Shown: positions 1 to 10,036, counted from the stretch's first letter. The stretch is DNA of 64,000 bases from Janibacter sp. DB-40 (GCF_029510815.1 NZ_CP120360.1:310001-374000), one strand, 5' to 3'. Translations and numbers: made by a program. The notes: generated from the sequence alone by a model not told the origin.

Positions 1-1
1 G

Positions 2-313
2 CGCCAACCACTGGAGGCCGCGCGGCAGTACGCGTCCGGCATGATGGTCGCCCCCGTGAGCCACGTCATCGCCGGCGTCGTCGAGCCGCCGGGTGTCGAC
101 GAGGTGCGCCAGCTGTCCGACCGGATCCTCTCCGGGGTCTTCGACGGGGACCTGGCGATCGCCCTGGAGCGGGCCGCTGCCTTCTGCCGCGTGATCGCGA
201 CCGGCCGGGCGCACCTGGAGGACGGGGACGTCACCTCCGCCTCGGCCATGATCGGCACCGCCGAGGACCTCGAGGCCGGCGCCCGCCTGTGGCGCAGCGG
301 CCACCTGGCCTGA
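2..313 (+). CDS. 3' end of a hypothetical protein
   Basis: An open frame enters from the left edge and ends at TGA 311-313. About 103 residues are visible, acidic and alanine-rich, probably mostly helical. I recognise no family. The first in-window ATG is at 41, but the frame is open back to base 2, so the true start probably lies outside the window. No transmembrane or signal segment is visible. It is followed by the tandem repeat array and is not obviously in an operon with the phosphate genes. Confidence 0.5.
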   Translation, partial: RQPLEAARQYASGMMVAPVSHVIAGVVEPPGVDEVRQLSDRILSGVFDGDLAIALERAAAFCRVIATGRAHLEDGDVTSASAMIGTAEDLEAGARLWRSGHLA

Positions 314-330
314 GTACCCCACCGCACCTG

Positions 331-554
331 CCTCAGCAGTTGCGGGGGTCGGTGGCCGTTTGTCTGCAGGAGCCTAAGCAGTTGCGTCGAGCAGTGGCCG
401 TTCATCTGCAGGAGCCTAAGCAGTTGCGGGGGTCGGTGGCCGTTTGTCTGCAGGAGCCTAAGCAGTTGCGTCGAGCAGTGGCCGTTCGTCTGCAGGAGCC
501 TAAGCAGTTGCGCGGTTCAGCGGCCGCTCGCCCGCAGGAGCCCAGGCAGTTGCG
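331..554. repeat. 42-bp tandem repeat array, six copies of the CCTAAGCAGTTGCG core
   Basis: The core begins at 331, 373, 415, 457, 499 and 541, so the period is exactly 42 bp. The first and last copies are variants (CCTCAGCAGTTGCG, CCCAGGCAGTTGCG). Between cores, two unit types alternate (GGGGTCGGTGGCCG and TCGAGCAGTGGCCG), giving an 84-bp higher-order period; most units carry CTGCAGGAG just before the core. The same core forms palindromes or arrays at 27863-27952, 29564-29585 and 59638-59723. Because 42 is a multiple of 3, long repetitive reading frames cross the array on both strands; I do not believe they are genes. Confidence 0.9.
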
Positions 555-587
555 AAGGGGGAACATCGTGGCCTCGGTCGCCGTTAG

Positions 588-694
588 GGTGGGGGAGTGC
601 GCCGGGCCGCGGTAGCCCCGGGTCCCAAAAAACGCCGCTACGAGCGGCCGTGCGCCGTGAGGCGCTCCCGGCCCGGCGCACTCTCTCTCCCACC
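588..694 (+). ncRNA. Candidate structured RNA upstream of the phosphate genes
   Basis: The flanks pair as a long stem: 588-593 with 689-694, then 594-608 with 670-684, with a 4-nt bulge on the 3' side. The 13-bp centre AGTGCGCCGGGCC / GGCCCGGCGCACT is perfect. Inside, 652-656 and 661-665 form GCGCC/GGCGC closed by GUGA, a GNRA tetraloop. A second hairpin (635-639 with 643-647) competes with pairing of 612-616 to 637-641. An unpaired A6 run lies at 627-632. I match this to no known riboswitch. It may be an sRNA, a leader element or an elaborate terminator; a possible -10 (TAGGCT, 736-741) lies downstream of it, which argues against it being a 5' leader. Confidence 0.35.
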
Positions 695-785
695 GCAGGT
701 GGACGTCCGATGGCACGGGAGTGACCGGACGGTTCTAGGCTGGCCCCCGACCGCGTGACCTCCCCGGACCTGGAGATACGAACGA

Positions 786-1412
786 GTGGGCTTCCTACGA
801 GCAAAATCCCGAGATGACAGCTTTTACCAGCTCCTCGCCGACAGCGCCCGCGAGGCCGTCGCCGCGGCAGAGATGCTCACCCAGATGCTGGGGGCCAGCG
901 CCGAGGAGCGCGAGAACCTGGCGCCCCGGCTCAAGGACATCGAGCACCAGGCCGACGAGGCGACGCACGCGATCATCCACAAGGTGAACTCGAGCTTCGT
1001 CACGCCCTTCGACCACAGCGACATCGTCGAGCTGGCCGCAGCGCTCGACGACTGCACGGACTTCATCGAGTCCGTCGGCCAGACGGTCGTCCTCTACCGG
1101 ATGGACGGCCTCATGCCCGAGATCACCGCCCAGATGGAGGTCATCGTGCGGATGGCCGAGCTGACCGCGGATGCCATGCCGCGGTTGGCGACAATGAAGG
1201 AGCTCAAGGACTACTGGGTGGAGATCAACCGCCTGGAGAACGAGGGCGACGCGATCTACCGGCGCCTGCTTCGCGATCTCTTCGGTGGCGCCGTGAGCGA
1301 CCCCATCGAGGTGATCAAGCACAAGGACATCATCGAGCGACTCGAGATGGCGGCCGATGCCTTCGAGAACGTGGCCCACCGGGTCGAGAGCATCGCCATC
1401 AAGGAGTCCTGA
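786..1412 (+). CDS. DUF47 (PhoU-like) phosphate transport accessory protein
   Basis: A 208-residue all-helical protein of the DUF47 family, distantly related to PhoU. These proteins usually sit beside a Pit transporter and modulate it. PhoU-like acidic motifs are visible at residues 53-63 (EHQADEATHAI) and near the C terminus (HKDIIERLEMAADAFE), where the family binds metal. There is no signal peptide or membrane segment, so it should be cytoplasmic. Start GTG 786. It lies 5 bp before pit and is almost certainly cotranscribed with it. Confidence 0.9.
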   Translation: MGFLRAKSRDDSFYQLLADSAREAVAAAEMLTQMLGASAEERENLAPRLKDIEHQADEATHAIIHKVNSSFVTPFDHSDIVELAAALDDCTDFIESVGQTVVLYRMDGLMPEITAQMEVIVRMAELTADAMPRLATMKELKDYWVEINRLENEGDAIYRRLLRDLFGGAVSDPIEVIKHKDIIERLEMAADAFENVAHRVESIAIKES

Positions 1413-1417
1413 CCATC

Positions 1418-2422
1418 GTGGAATGGCTCCCGGTCGCCCTCGTCACCCTGCTGGCGATGGGCTTCAACTACACGAACGGCTTCCACGACGCGGCCAATGC
1501 GATTGCGACGTCCGTCTCCACCCGGGCGCTGACCCCGCGGGTGGCGTTGGCCATGGCCGCGGTCGCGAACCTCTTCGGCGCCTTCTTCGGCGCCAAGGTG
1601 GCCAAGACTGTCGGGCAGGGCATCATCGAGGCGCCGGACGGGCACCTCGGTCTCGTGCTCTGTGCGGCCGCGCTCATCGGGGCCATCGGGTGGAACATGC
1701 TCACCTGGTGGTACGGACTCCCCTCTTCCTCCTCGCACGCCCTCATCGGCGGGCTCGGTGGTGCGGCACTCGCAGCCGGCGCCGGTGTGCAGTGGATGGG
1801 CATCCTCGAGAAGGTCATCATCCCGATGCTGCTCTCGCCCATCGTCGGGATCGGCGTCGGCTTCCTCGTGATGCGCCTGATCCTGAAGGTTTTCCACAAT
1901 GCTCACCCCGGGCGCACCAAGCGGGGCTTCCGGTACGCGCAGACCGCGTCGGCCGCCGCGATGGCCTTCGGTCACGGCATGCAGGACGCCGCGAAGACGG
2001 CCGGCGTCGTCGTCCTCGCCCTGACCGTCGCCGGCCATCAGGACGGCGGCGACCAGAGCATCCCGCTGTGGGTGCTCGTGATGTCCGCCGTGGTGATCTC
2101 GATGGGCACGTACGCCGGTGGCTGGCGGATCATGCGCACCCTCGGCCGCGGGATCATCCACCTCGACCCGCCGCAGGGATTCGCTGCCGAGGTCACCGCG
2201 GCCTCGATCCTGTACGTCGCGACGGCACTGCGGGCCCCGATCTCGACGACCCACGCGATCACCTCCGCGATCATGGGCGTCGGCGCGACGAAGTCGCTCA
2301 AGGCCGTCCGGTGGGGCGTGGCCAAGAACATCGTCGGCGCGTGGATCTTCACCTTCCCCGGTGCGGGACTCAGCGCCGCGATCTTCATGTGGATCCTCAC
2401 CCCGATCTTCTTCGGCTTCTGA
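1418..2422 (+). CDS. pit: Low-affinity inorganic phosphate transporter (PiT family)
   Basis: A 334-residue polytopic membrane protein of the PiT family, which imports metal-phosphate by cation symport. The N-terminal signature NYTNGFHDAANAIAT and the C-terminal duplicate RAPISTTHAITSAIMG are both present; these two inverted halves form the phosphate site. Length is normal for the short bacterial type. It starts with GTG 5 bp after the DUF47 gene. A terminator follows at 2447-2477, where it converges on pstB. It complements the high-affinity Pst system encoded on the other strand. Confidence 0.95.
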   Translation: MEWLPVALVTLLAMGFNYTNGFHDAANAIATSVSTRALTPRVALAMAAVANLFGAFFGAKVAKTVGQGIIEAPDGHLGLVLCAAALIGAIGWNMLTWWYGLPSSSSHALIGGLGGAALAAGAGVQWMGILEKVIIPMLLSPIVGIGVGFLVMRLILKVFHNAHPGRTKRGFRYAQTASAAAMAFGHGMQDAAKTAGVVVLALTVAGHQDGGDQSIPLWVLVMSAVVISMGTYAGGWRIMRTLGRGIIHLDPPQGFAAEVTAASILYVATALRAPISTTHAITSAIMGVGATKSLKAVRWGVAKNIVGAWIFTFPGAGLSAAIFMWILTPIFFGF

Positions 2423-2446
2423 CCCCACACGCCCCGAACGACGAAC

Positions 2447-2477
2447 GGCCGGTGGACCCCCTGCGGGTCCACCGGCC
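2447..2477. terminator. Bidirectional terminator between pit and pstB
   Basis: Perfect 13-bp stem GGCCGGTGGACCC / GGGTCCACCGGCC with a 5-nt loop (CCTGC). It lies between the convergent ends of pit and pstB. No strong U-tract follows, as is common in high-GC actinobacteria. Confidence 0.85.
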
Positions 2478-2510
2478 ATCGTCTTCCCCCGTCCCCCGGG
2501 GGGAGCCTGG

Positions 2511-3290
2511 TCAGCCGAAGCGCCCCGAGATGTAGTCCTCGGTGGCCTTCTGGCCGGGGTTGTTGAAGATCTTCGACGTGTCGTCGAACTCCACGAGCTG
2601 GCCGGGCTTGCCGGTGCCCTCGATGTTGAAGAAGCCGGTGCGGTCCGACACCCGGGCGGCCTGCTGCATGTTGTGGGTGACGATCACGATCGTGTAGTTC
2701 TCCTTCAGGTCCGTGATGAGGTCCTCGATCGCGAGCGTGGAGATCGGGTCCAGGGCCGAGCACGGCTCGTCCATGAGGACGACCTCCGGCTCTACGGCGA
2801 TCGTGCGGGCGATGCACAGTCGCTGCTGCTGACCACCGGAGAGACCGGAGCCCGGCTTGTCGAGGCGGTCCTTGACCTCGTTCCACAGGTTGGCGCCACG
2901 CAGGCTGGACTCGACGAGGTCGTCGGCATCGGACTTCTTGATCCGCTGGTTGTTCAGCTTCACGCCGGCGAGGACGTTCTCCCGGATGGACATCGTCGGG
3001 AACGGGTTGGGCTTCTGGAAGACCATGCCGACCTTGCGGCGCACGAGCACCGGGTCGACCCCCTTCGCGTACATGTCCTCCCCGTCGAGGACCACCTGGC
3101 CGTCGACCTTGGCTCCCGGGATCACCTCGTGCATGCGGTTCAGCGCCCGCAGGAAGGTGGACTTGCCGCAGCCGGAGGGGCCGATGAGGGCGGTCACCGT
3201 GCGGGGCTCGATGGTGACCGAGACGTCCTTCACGGCGAGGAAGTCGCTGTAGTAGATGTCGAGGTTCTTGACGTCGATGCGCTTGGACAC
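2511..3290 (-). CDS. pstB: Phosphate ABC transporter ATP-binding protein
   Basis: A 259-residue ABC ATPase that powers high-affinity phosphate import. Walker [10 protein letters not shown] is at residues 37-45, the signature LSGGQ at 150-154 and Walker B VVLMDEP at 170-176. The family-specific [12 protein letters not shown] segment is present. The frame stays open upstream, but GTG 3290 gives the family N terminus ([13 protein letters not shown]) and has AAGGAAA upstream. It is the last gene of the pstSCAB operon, 35 bp after pstA. Confidence 0.96.
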   Translation of the reverse strand: MSKRIDVKNLDIYYSDFLAVKDVSVTIEPRTVTALIGPSGCGKSTFLRALNRMHEVIPGAKVDGQVVLDGEDMYAKGVDPVLVRRKVGMVFQKPNPFPTMSIRENVLAGVKLNNQRIKKSDADDLVESSLRGANLWNEVKDRLDKPGSGLSGGQQQRLCIARTIAVEPEVVLMDEPCSALDPISTLAIEDLITDLKENYTIVIVTHNMQQAARVSDRTGFFNIEGTGKPGQLVEFDDTSKIFNNPGQKATEDYISGRFG

Positions 3291-3325
3291 GTCAGATTTT
3301 CCTTGTCTGGTCTGGTCTGCTCGGG

Positions 3326-4420
3326 TCAGCGACCGGTCTTGGGGGCGAAGAACTTGGAGATGAGGCGGGCCACGATGTTCAGCGTCATCACGATGAGGAT
3401 GAGCGTCAGGGCGGCCGCCCACATCCGGGCGAAGTACGGCTCCGGGGGGATCCCGGGGGTCGCGTAGCTGTAGTAGGCGAAGATCGGCAGCGTCTGCATG
3501 CGCCCGTCGAAGGGGTTGAGGTTCAGCGAGTCCGTCGTGCCGACGGTGACGAGCAGCGGTGCCGTCTCACCGATGACGCGGGCGATCGCCAGCGTGACGC
3601 CGGTGGCGATGCCGGCGATCGCGGTCGGCAGCACGACCTTGACGACCGTCAGCCACTTCGGCACACCGAGCGCATAGCTGGCCTCGCGCAGCTCGTTGGG
3701 CACCAGGCGCAGCATCTCCTCGGTGCTGCGGACGACGACGGGGATCATCAGGACGGTCAGTGCGACCGCTCCGATGATCCCCATGCGCACGCCCGGGCCG
3801 AAGAAGAGGGTGAACAGCGCGATGGCGAAGAGACCGGCGACGATCGAGGGGATCCCCGTCATGACGTCGACGAAGAAGGTCAGGCCCCGGGAGAGCGCGT
3901 TCTTGTTGCCGTACTCCACGAGGTAGATCGCGGCGAAGATCCCGATCGGGACCGAGATCAGCGTCGTCAGGCCGGTGATGATCAGCGTGCCCATGATCGC
4001 GTGGTAGGCGCCGCCACCTTCGCCCATGACCCCGCGCATCGACCACGTGAAGAACTCGGCGTCGAACCGCCCGAGGCCCATCGAGGTGACCTCCCACACA
4101 ACAGACACGAGCGGCAGGAGGGCGATGAGGAACATCGTCGTGACGATGCCGGTCACCATGCGGTCCACGGCGTGACGGTGACCCTCGACGATGCGGGAGA
4201 TCGCGTAGATCCCGATGAGGTAGATGACGGCAGCAAGGGCACCGGCGGCGATGAGGTTCCATCCCCACAGCAGGGACGTGACCAGGATGCCCAGGACGAC
4301 GGAGGCCGCGAGCACGGCCCAGCGCACGGGTGCGGTCAGCGTGCTGTGGCCGCGGGTGCCGCCCAGCTGGCGGTCCGGAGCCCGGTTCGGGGCCGGAGCC
4401 TCGGTGTTGGTCGTGGTCAT
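3326..4420 (-). CDS. pstA: Phosphate ABC transporter permease PstA
   Basis: A 364-residue inner-membrane permease. About 50 hydrophilic residues precede the membrane core. The cytoplasmic EAA loop that contacts PstB is visible ([16 protein letters not shown]). The ATG overlaps the pstC stop as ATGA, implying translational coupling. It forms the translocation channel with PstC. The extra N-terminal helices make it longer than the E. coli protein, as is common in actinobacteria. Confidence 0.95.
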   Translation of the reverse strand: MTTTNTEAPAPNRAPDRQLGGTRGHSTLTAPVRWAVLAASVVLGILVTSLLWGWNLIAAGALAAVIYLIGIYAISRIVEGHRHAVDRMVTGIVTTMFLIALLPLVSVVWEVTSMGLGRFDAEFFTWSMRGVMGEGGGAYHAIMGTLIITGLTTLISVPIGIFAAIYLVEYGNKNALSRGLTFFVDVMTGIPSIVAGLFAIALFTLFFGPGVRMGIIGAVALTVLMIPVVVRSTEEMLRLVPNELREASYALGVPKWLTVVKVVLPTAIAGIATGVTLAIARVIGETAPLLVTVGTTDSLNLNPFDGRMQTLPIFAYYSYATPGIPPEPYFARMWAAALTLILIVMTLNIVARLISKFFAPKTGR

Positions 4421-5367
4421 CAGTTGGCTCCCGAGAACTCGGACCGCCGGGAGACGATCCAGCGGGCGAACATGTTGACGAGCAGGGTGAGGAAGAAGAG
4501 CACCAAGCCGCTCGCGATGAGGGTGTTGACGTCCATGCCGCTCGACTCCGGGAACTGCAGGGCGATGTCGCCGGCGATGGTGCCCGGGTTGGCCGAGCTC
4601 GTGATCACCGGGGTGAAGCGCGCGGAGGCCGACAGGATGATGGCGACGGCCATCGTCTCGCCGAGGGCGCGGCCCAGGCCCAGCATCGCGCCGGAGATGA
4701 TGCCGGACTTGGCGAAGGGGATGACGGCCTGCTTGATCATCTCCCAGCGCGTGGCACCGAGGGCGAGGGATGCCTCCTCGTGCAGTCGCGGGGTCTGCAG
4801 GAAGACCTCACGGTTCACGGCGGTCATGATCGGCAGGATCATGATCGCCAGAACCAGGCCGGTGACGAGCATCGACTTCGGGCTGGCCGGGCCGCCGAAG
4901 AGCGGGATGAACCCGAGGTACTCGATCAACCCCTTCTGCGTCGGCATGAGCCACGGCCCGAAGACGTAGAAGCCCCAGAGGCCGAAGATGACCGAGGGGA
5001 CCGCGGCGAGCAGGTCGATGATGTACCCGAGCAGCGACGCGAGGCGCCGGGGGGCGTAGTGCGAGATGAAGAGCGCGATACCGATGGCCAACGGGGTACC
5101 GACGACCAGTGCGATGACCGCGGCCACGACCGTGCCGAAGAGCAGGGGAGCGATGTAGTGGACGAGGCCCTGCCCACCGCGCACCTCCTCGGGCGAGGCG
5201 GTGATGGCCGGCATCGCCTGCCACACCAGGAAGGCGGCAACGAGGAAGAGCACGACGAGGATGGTGACGCCGGCCGAGAGGGACAGGCCGGCGAAGATCG
5301 CGTCGCCGCGCCGTTTCCTGGCGCTGGTGAATCCGGTGTCGCCGGGAGCTTGGGGGACTGAGCTCAC
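4420..5367 (-). CDS. pstC: Phosphate ABC transporter permease PstC
   Basis: A 315-residue permease with a cytoplasmic N terminus, about six membrane helices and an EAA loop (LHEEASLALGATRWEM). An upstream GTG at 5400 is possible, but GTG 5367 has AGGAG 8 nt before it, so I prefer it. The stop overlaps the pstA start. It partners PstA. The segment of about 90 bp before it, back to pstS, has GC-rich partial inverted repeats that could tune the usual excess of PstS over the permeases; that is inference. Confidence 0.93.
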   Translation of the reverse strand: MSSVPQAPGDTGFTSARKRRGDAIFAGLSLSAGVTILVVLFLVAAFLVWQAMPAITASPEEVRGGQGLVHYIAPLLFGTVVAAVIALVVGTPLAIGIALFISHYAPRRLASLLGYIIDLLAAVPSVIFGLWGFYVFGPWLMPTQKGLIEYLGFIPLFGGPASPKSMLVTGLVLAIMILPIMTAVNREVFLQTPRLHEEASLALGATRWEMIKQAVIPFAKSGIISGAMLGLGRALGETMAVAIILSASARFTPVITSSANPGTIAGDIALQFPESSGMDVNTLIASGLVLFFLTLLVNMFARWIVSRRSEFSGAN

Positions 5368-5459
5368 GAGTGGGACTCCTGTGGGAAGGGGGACGGACAC
5401 GGCCGCGGCGGCCCACGACCGGCTGAACCGATCATGGACCGCCTTGGGCCACTAGTGCA

Positions 5460-6578
5460 TCACTTTGCGGAGATCGCCTCGATGGCCGTGGTGGCGTTCT
5501 TCCGCGTGGCGTCGCTGATGGGAGCGGAGCCGGCCGTCTCGGCGGAGGCCTGCTGGCCCTCCTCGCTGACGACGTGGGTGAGCCAGGCCTTGACGAGGTC
5601 GGCCGTCTCGGCGTCGTCGTACTGGGTGCAGGCCAACTCGTAGGACGCCAGGACGATCGGGTAGGTACCGGCCTCCTTGGTGTCGCGCTCGATCTCGGTG
5701 GCGTAGTCGAACTCGCCGCGGCCCTCGACCTGGGTGGAGGCCTCGATGATCTTGGCGGCGGCCTCGGAGCTCGGGCCGACCCAGTCCTCGCCCACCTTGA
5801 CGTTCGCGGCGGGGAGCTCGCCGATCTGCGAGACGTCGGAGTAGCCGATGGCGCCGTCGGTCGACTCGATGGACTGGACGACGCCGGTGGTGCCCTTGGC
5901 GGCGGTGCCACCGGAGACCGGCCAGTCACCGGAGACCTCGTGCGGCCAGGCGTCACCCGCCGCGACGGACAGGTAGTCGACGAAGTTCTCGGTGGTGCCC
6001 GACTCGTCGGAGCGGTTGACGACCGTGATCGGTGTCGACGGCAGGTCGGCGTCGGGGTTGTCCTCGGCGATCGTCTTGTCGTCCCAAGAGGTGATCTTCT
6101 GGTCGAAGATCTTGGCCAGGGTCTCGGGGGAGAGCTGCAGGTCCTCGACGCCCTTGACGTTGTAGGGCACGGCGATGGGGGAGATGTAGGCGGGGATCTC
6201 GATGAGGTTGCCCTCGCCGCCACAGCGCTCCTGCGCCTTGGTCAGCTCGTCCTCGTCGAGGTAGGCGTCCGAGCCGGCCCACGGCACGGCCCCGGAGACG
6301 AACTGCTCGCGGCCACCGCCGGAGCCGACCGGGTCGTAGTTGACCGTGGCGTCTGGGTTGGCCTCGAGGAAGCCCTGCTTCCACGCGTCGACGGCGGCGG
6401 CCTGCGAGGAGGCTCCCGCGCCGGAGAGGGTGCCGGAGACACCCCCGTTGCCCTCGCCGGAGCCGCCACCGGCGCCCGAGCCGGACTCGTTGCTGGCGCC
6501 GCAGGCGGCGAGGCTCAGGGACAGTGCCAGGGCGGCGGTTGCGGTCAGGGCCTTGCGACTGCGGGTGGAACGAATCAC
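5460..6578 (-). CDS. pstS: Phosphate-binding lipoprotein PstS
   Basis: A 372-residue solute-binding protein. It has a signal peptide with a lipobox ending at Cys26 (LAAC), then a Gly/Ser linker, then the periplasmic-binding fold. Phosphate-loop motifs are visible (GAGASSQA near the N terminus and NRSDESGTTENF mid-protein). Lipid-anchored outside the membrane, it delivers phosphate to PstCA. It is the first gene of pstSCAB, behind the PHO box at 6668-6711. Confidence 0.96.
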   Translation of the reverse strand: MIRSTRSRKALTATAALALSLSLAACGASNESGSGAGGGSGEGNGGVSGTLSGAGASSQAAAVDAWKQGFLEANPDATVNYDPVGSGGGREQFVSGAVPWAGSDAYLDEDELTKAQERCGGEGNLIEIPAYISPIAVPYNVKGVEDLQLSPETLAKIFDQKITSWDDKTIAEDNPDADLPSTPITVVNRSDESGTTENFVDYLSVAAGDAWPHEVSGDWPVSGGTAAKGTTGVVQSIESTDGAIGYSDVSQIGELPAANVKVGEDWVGPSSEAAAKIIEASTQVEGRGEFDYATEIERDTKEAGTYPIVLASYELACTQYDDAETADLVKAWLTHVVSEEGQQASAETAGSAPISDATRKNATTAIEAISAK

Positions 6579-6667
6579 GTCAGTTGGACCTCTCTACGGG
6601 GATGGGCGCGTAGTGTCACGGCGGTCCGCCGCGACCGCCGTGGTCGTACACCCATGAAGGTAGGCAG

Positions 6668-6711
6668 CCACGGTGACCGGATGGGCCCCGGACGGTGAAC
6701 AGTCGGTGAAG
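6668..6711 (-). promoter_or_regulatory. PHO box of the pst operon (11-nt direct repeats)
   Basis: Read on the minus strand toward pstS, the 11-nt units are CTTCACCGACT (6701-6711), GTTCACCGTCC (6690-6700), a degenerate unit (6679-6689) and GGTCACCGTGG (6668-6678). GTTCACC-type units phased every 11 nt are the established actinobacterial PHO-box architecture bound by PhoP or RegX3. The box lies about 90 bp upstream of pstS and matches the RegX3 encoded at 25211-25891. Confidence 0.75.
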
Positions 6712-6789
6712 AGCACCTGCACACTGCATGGTGCGCTCGCGCGGCGGGCGTGACCGGGGTAACAACGAGGAGGGTGTGTCCACGACCGG

Positions 6790-7749
6790 TCATGTCCGGT
6801 CCTCGGTGTGGTGCCGCTCCGCGGCCACGACCTGGGCGCCCTCGCCGGTGCCGACGATGTGCGCGACCAGCACCTCCCCCTTCGCCATCCCGCGCTCGAC
6901 GACGTCCTCGAGGACGGACCGGGCGACCATCCCCGGCGCGAGGGTCGCGTCGACCCGCTCCAGGAGGCAGGCCACGAGCTCGGGCAGGACGGGGCCGTGG
7001 CTGCAGACCGCGGCGGCGACGCCACGCTCGAGGAGCCGCTCGACGTGGTGGCGGGCCTTGCCCGGGGCCTGCTCGTGGCCCTCCTCGGACAGGCCCGGCT
7101 TGGTTCGCAGCCGGACCCCGCTGGCGGCGGCGTACGGCGCGAGGGTGTCGCTGGCCCGGGCCGAGGGGCTGGTCACGAGGCGGCTGATGCCGTAGGCACC
7201 GAGGAGCGGGACGAGGTCCTCGGCCTGCGCTCGTCCCGCGTCGTCGAGGGGGCGCAGGGCGTCCTCGTGGCGCCACGAGGAGCGCGAGCGTGCCCTGGCG
7301 TGGCGCACGATGGCCAGCGGCCACGTCGACAGCGTCCCCTGCACGTCGGCGGCGGCGAGCGCCCCGAGCTGGGCCCGGTCGTGGGGGTAGCTGAGCCGGT
7401 CGGCGGCGACGTCGGCCTCGAGCCAGGCCACCTCGTCGACCTCGTGGATGAGCCCGCCGTCGCCGCCGGTCACCTCGGCGGCCCAGTACCGCACCTCCTT
7501 TACCGCGGGGCGACCGCGCTGGGTCGTGGTGTACGTCGTCGTGGGCAGCGGGTGGCCCAGGCGCACGCGCAGGCCGGTCTCCTCGAGGGTCTCGCGGGCC
7601 GCGGCGGAGGGGAAGGCCTCACCCGGGTCGAGCTTGCCCTTGGCCCAGGACCAGTCGTCGTAGCGGGGACGGTGGACGAGGGCGACCTCGAGGCGGCCGC
7701 GACGACGTCGCCACGGCAGGGTTCCCGCAGCGAGGACGGAGGCTCCCAC
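6790..7749 (-). CDS. mutT1: NUDIX hydrolase fused to a histidine phosphatase (MutT1-type)
   Basis: A 319-residue two-domain protein. The N-terminal Nudix box spans residues 38-60 (G38 ... REtlEEtG). The C-terminal phosphoglycerate-mutase-like domain has its catalytic RH at 149-150. This fusion matches mycobacterial MutT1, which hydrolyses 8-oxo-dGTP/GTP and dinucleoside polyphosphates. GTG start 1 bp after the ppk stop, so it is the last gene of glnR-mshD-ppk-mutT1. The pairing with polyphosphate kinase is typical of actinobacteria. Confidence 0.9.
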   Translation of the reverse strand: MGASVLAAGTLPWRRRRGRLEVALVHRPRYDDWSWAKGKLDPGEAFPSAAARETLEETGLRVRLGHPLPTTTYTTTQRGRPAVKEVRYWAAEVTGGDGGLIHEVDEVAWLEADVAADRLSYPHDRAQLGALAAADVQGTLSTWPLAIVRHARARSRSSWRHEDALRPLDDAGRAQAEDLVPLLGAYGISRLVTSPSARASDTLAPYAAASGVRLRTKPGLSEEGHEQAPGKARHHVERLLERGVAAAVCSHGPVLPELVACLLERVDATLAPGMVARSVLEDVVERGMAKGEVLVAHIVGTGEGAQVVAAERHHTEDRT

Positions 7750-7750
7750 G

Positions 7751-10036
7751 TCAGCGCCGCGCCTTGCGGCGACGCTTGGCGTGCATCGCGATGAAGGCTG
7801 CCTGGATGTCCGGCAGCGGCTGCCCGTCCCCGCCCTGGTGGATCCGGGTCCAGCGCCCGTCGCCGGCGAGGCTCCAGTGCGCGTAGTCGCCGGACATCGC
7901 CCGCTCGACCACGTCGAAGAGCTGCTCGACGTGGCCCGGGTCGACGATCCTGACCATGGCCTCGACGCGGCGGTCGAGATTGCGGTGCATCAGGTCGGCG
8001 CTGCCGATCCACGCCTCGCGGTCGGCGCCCCGGCCGAAGAGGAAGACGCGGGAGTGCTCCAGGAAACGGCCCAGGACCGAGTGCACGCGGATGTTCTCGC
8101 TCAGCCCGGCGATGCCCGGGCGGATGGTGCAGATCCCGCGGATCCAGATGTCGATGCTGACGCCCGCGGTGCTGGCGCGGTAGAGGGCGTCGATGGTCGC
8201 CTCGTCGACGAGCGAGTTGGCCTTGATGCCGACATAGCCGTCACCCGAGCGCGCCTGCCGCTCGACCTGCTTGCCGATGCGGTCGAGCAGGCCCTCACGG
8301 GCGGTGCGCGGGGCCACGAGGAGGCGCTTGAACTTCGTGCGCGGGGCCACCCCGGAGAGCTGGTTGAACAGCCGGGTGAGGTCCTCGCCGACCTCGGGGT
8401 CGGCGGTGAGCAGGCCCATGTCCTCGTAGAGACGGGCGGTCTTGGGGTTGTAGTTGCCCGTCCCGACGTGGCAGTAGCGCTTGAGCCCGTCGGCCTCCTG
8501 GCGCACGACGAGCGCGAGCTTGCCGTGGGTCTTCAGCCCGACGATCCCGTAGACCACGTGGACGCCGGCGTGCTCGAGCTTGCGCGCCCACTCGATGTTG
8601 TTCTGCTCGTCGAAGCGGGCCTTGATCTCGACGACCGCGAGGACCTGCTTGCCCGCCTCGGCGGCGTCGATGAGGGCGTCGACGATCGGGCTGTCACCGG
8701 ACGTGCGGTAGAGCGTCTGCTTGATCGCCAGCACGTGCGGGTCGGCGGCCGCCTGCTCGATGAAGGCCTGCACGGACGTCGAGAAGGAGTCGTAGGGGTG
8801 GTGCAGCAGCACGTCCTGCCGCGAGATCCGCCCGAAGAGGTCGGCCGCCTTCGAGGACTCCGCGGGCGCGAGGTCGGCGTTGGTCCCGGCGACGAAGGGG
8901 GCGAAGTGCAGGTCGGTCCGGTCGATGTCGGCGATCTCGTTCAGCCCGCGCAGGTCCAGCGGTCCGGGGAGCCGGTAGACCTCCTCGTGGGTCACGCCGA
9001 TCTCGCGGCTGAGCAGCTCCATGACGTGGTCGTCCAGGTCGTGCTCGACCTCGAGGCGCACCGGTGGGCCGAACCGGCGGCGGGTCAGCTCCTTCTCCAG
9101 TGCGGCCAGGAGGTTCTCGGCGTCGTCCTCCTCGACCTCGAGGTCCTCGTTGCGGGTGACCCGGAAGGAGTAGTGCTCGTGGACCTCCATGCCGGGGAAG
9201 AGCCGGTCGAGGTGGGCCGCGATGACGTCCTCGAGCGGGACGAAGCGGGCCTCGAAGAGGTCGGAGGTCACGGTGGCGCTCGCCCGCCGCACCTGCAGGA
9301 AGCGCGGGAGCGAGGGCGGCATCTTGATCCGCGCGAAGTGCTCCTTGTCCGTCTTGGGGTTGATGAGGATGACGGCGAGGTTGAGCGAGAGCCCCGAGAT
9401 GTAGGGGAAGGGGTGGGCCGGGTCGACGGCCAGCGGCGTGAGGACCGGGTAGATCTGGTTGAGGAACATCTCCTCGAGTCGGTCCTTCTCGGATTGCTCG
9501 ATGGCGTCCCAACGCACGATGCTGATGCCCTCGTCCTCGAGGGCCGGACGCACGCTCTCCTCGAAGATCCGCGTCTGCATCGCGGTGAGGTCGTGGGCGA
9601 TGCGGGCGACCTGCTCCAGCACCTCACGGGGCTCGAGCCCGGAGGTGCTGCGCACCGCGATGCCCGTGGCGATGCGGCGCTTGAGCCCGGCGACCCGGAC
9701 CATGAAGAACTCGTCGAGGTTGCTGGCGAAGATCGCGAGGAACCGGGCGCGCTCGAGCAGCGGGACGGTCTCGTCCGCGGCGAGCTGGAGCACCCGCTCG
9801 TTGAACTGCAGCCAGCTGATCTCACGGTCGAGGAAGCGGTCGCCCGGCAGGTCGTGGGCCCCGTCGGCCTGCGCGTCGGTGGTGCGCACGAAGCGGCCGT
9901 TGGCCGCGCGCGGGCGCAGCTCCGGCGTCGATGCCGGCGACGCCGAGGAGATCGTCACGTCGGCGGATCGGGGCCGGCGCTCGGCGTCCTGGCGCGAGGC
10001 CTTGACGGCGGACCTGTCGGACATGCCCGACATCAT
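7751..10036 (-). CDS. ppk: Polyphosphate kinase 1
   Basis: A 761-residue PPK1, which reversibly transfers the gamma-phosphate of ATP to polyphosphate. After a low-complexity leader of about 65 residues come the N domain ([15 protein letters not shown]), the head domain and the two phospholipase-D-like catalytic domains. The autophosphorylated histidine is His504 (KTHGKLALV), followed by [15 protein letters not shown] 10036 overlaps the mshD stop; a second ATG at 10033 and a third at 10024 are possible. It links phosphate uptake to storage. Confidence 0.96.
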   Translation of the reverse strand: MMSGMSDRSAVKASRQDAERRPRSADVTISSASPASTPELRPRAANGRFVRTTDAQADGAHDLPGDRFLDREISWLQFNERVLQLAADETVPLLERARFLAIFASNLDEFFMVRVAGLKRRIATGIAVRSTSGLEPREVLEQVARIAHDLTAMQTRIFEESVRPALEDEGISIVRWDAIEQSEKDRLEEMFLNQIYPVLTPLAVDPAHPFPYISGLSLNLAVILINPKTDKEHFARIKMPPSLPRFLQVRRASATVTSDLFEARFVPLEDVIAAHLDRLFPGMEVHEHYSFRVTRNEDLEVEEDDAENLLAALEKELTRRRFGPPVRLEVEHDLDDHVMELLSREIGVTHEEVYRLPGPLDLRGLNEIADIDRTDLHFAPFVAGTNADLAPAESSKAADLFGRISRQDVLLHHPYDSFSTSVQAFIEQAAADPHVLAIKQTLYRTSGDSPIVDALIDAAEAGKQVLAVVEIKARFDEQNNIEWARKLEHAGVHVVYGIVGLKTHGKLALVVRQEADGLKRYCHVGTGNYNPKTARLYEDMGLLTADPEVGEDLTRLFNQLSGVAPRTKFKRLLVAPRTAREGLLDRIGKQVERQARSGDGYVGIKANSLVDEATIDALYRASTAGVSIDIWIRGICTIRPGIAGLSENIRVHSVLGRFLEHSRVFLFGRGADREAWIGSADLMHRNLDRRVEAMVRIVDPGHVEQLFDVVERAMSGDYAHWSLAGDGRWTRIHQGGDGQPLPDIQAAFIAMHAKRRRKARR

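Noticed and set aside
331..554. CRISPR-like array
   Set aside because: Units are tandem 42-bp repeats with near-identical spacers alternating in two types, and there are no cas genes.
289..615. Open frame with 14-residue repeats across the 42-bp array (and its minus-strand counterparts)
   Set aside because: The period is a multiple of 3, so any frame stays open; it overlaps the preceding gene and has no start signal or family resemblance.
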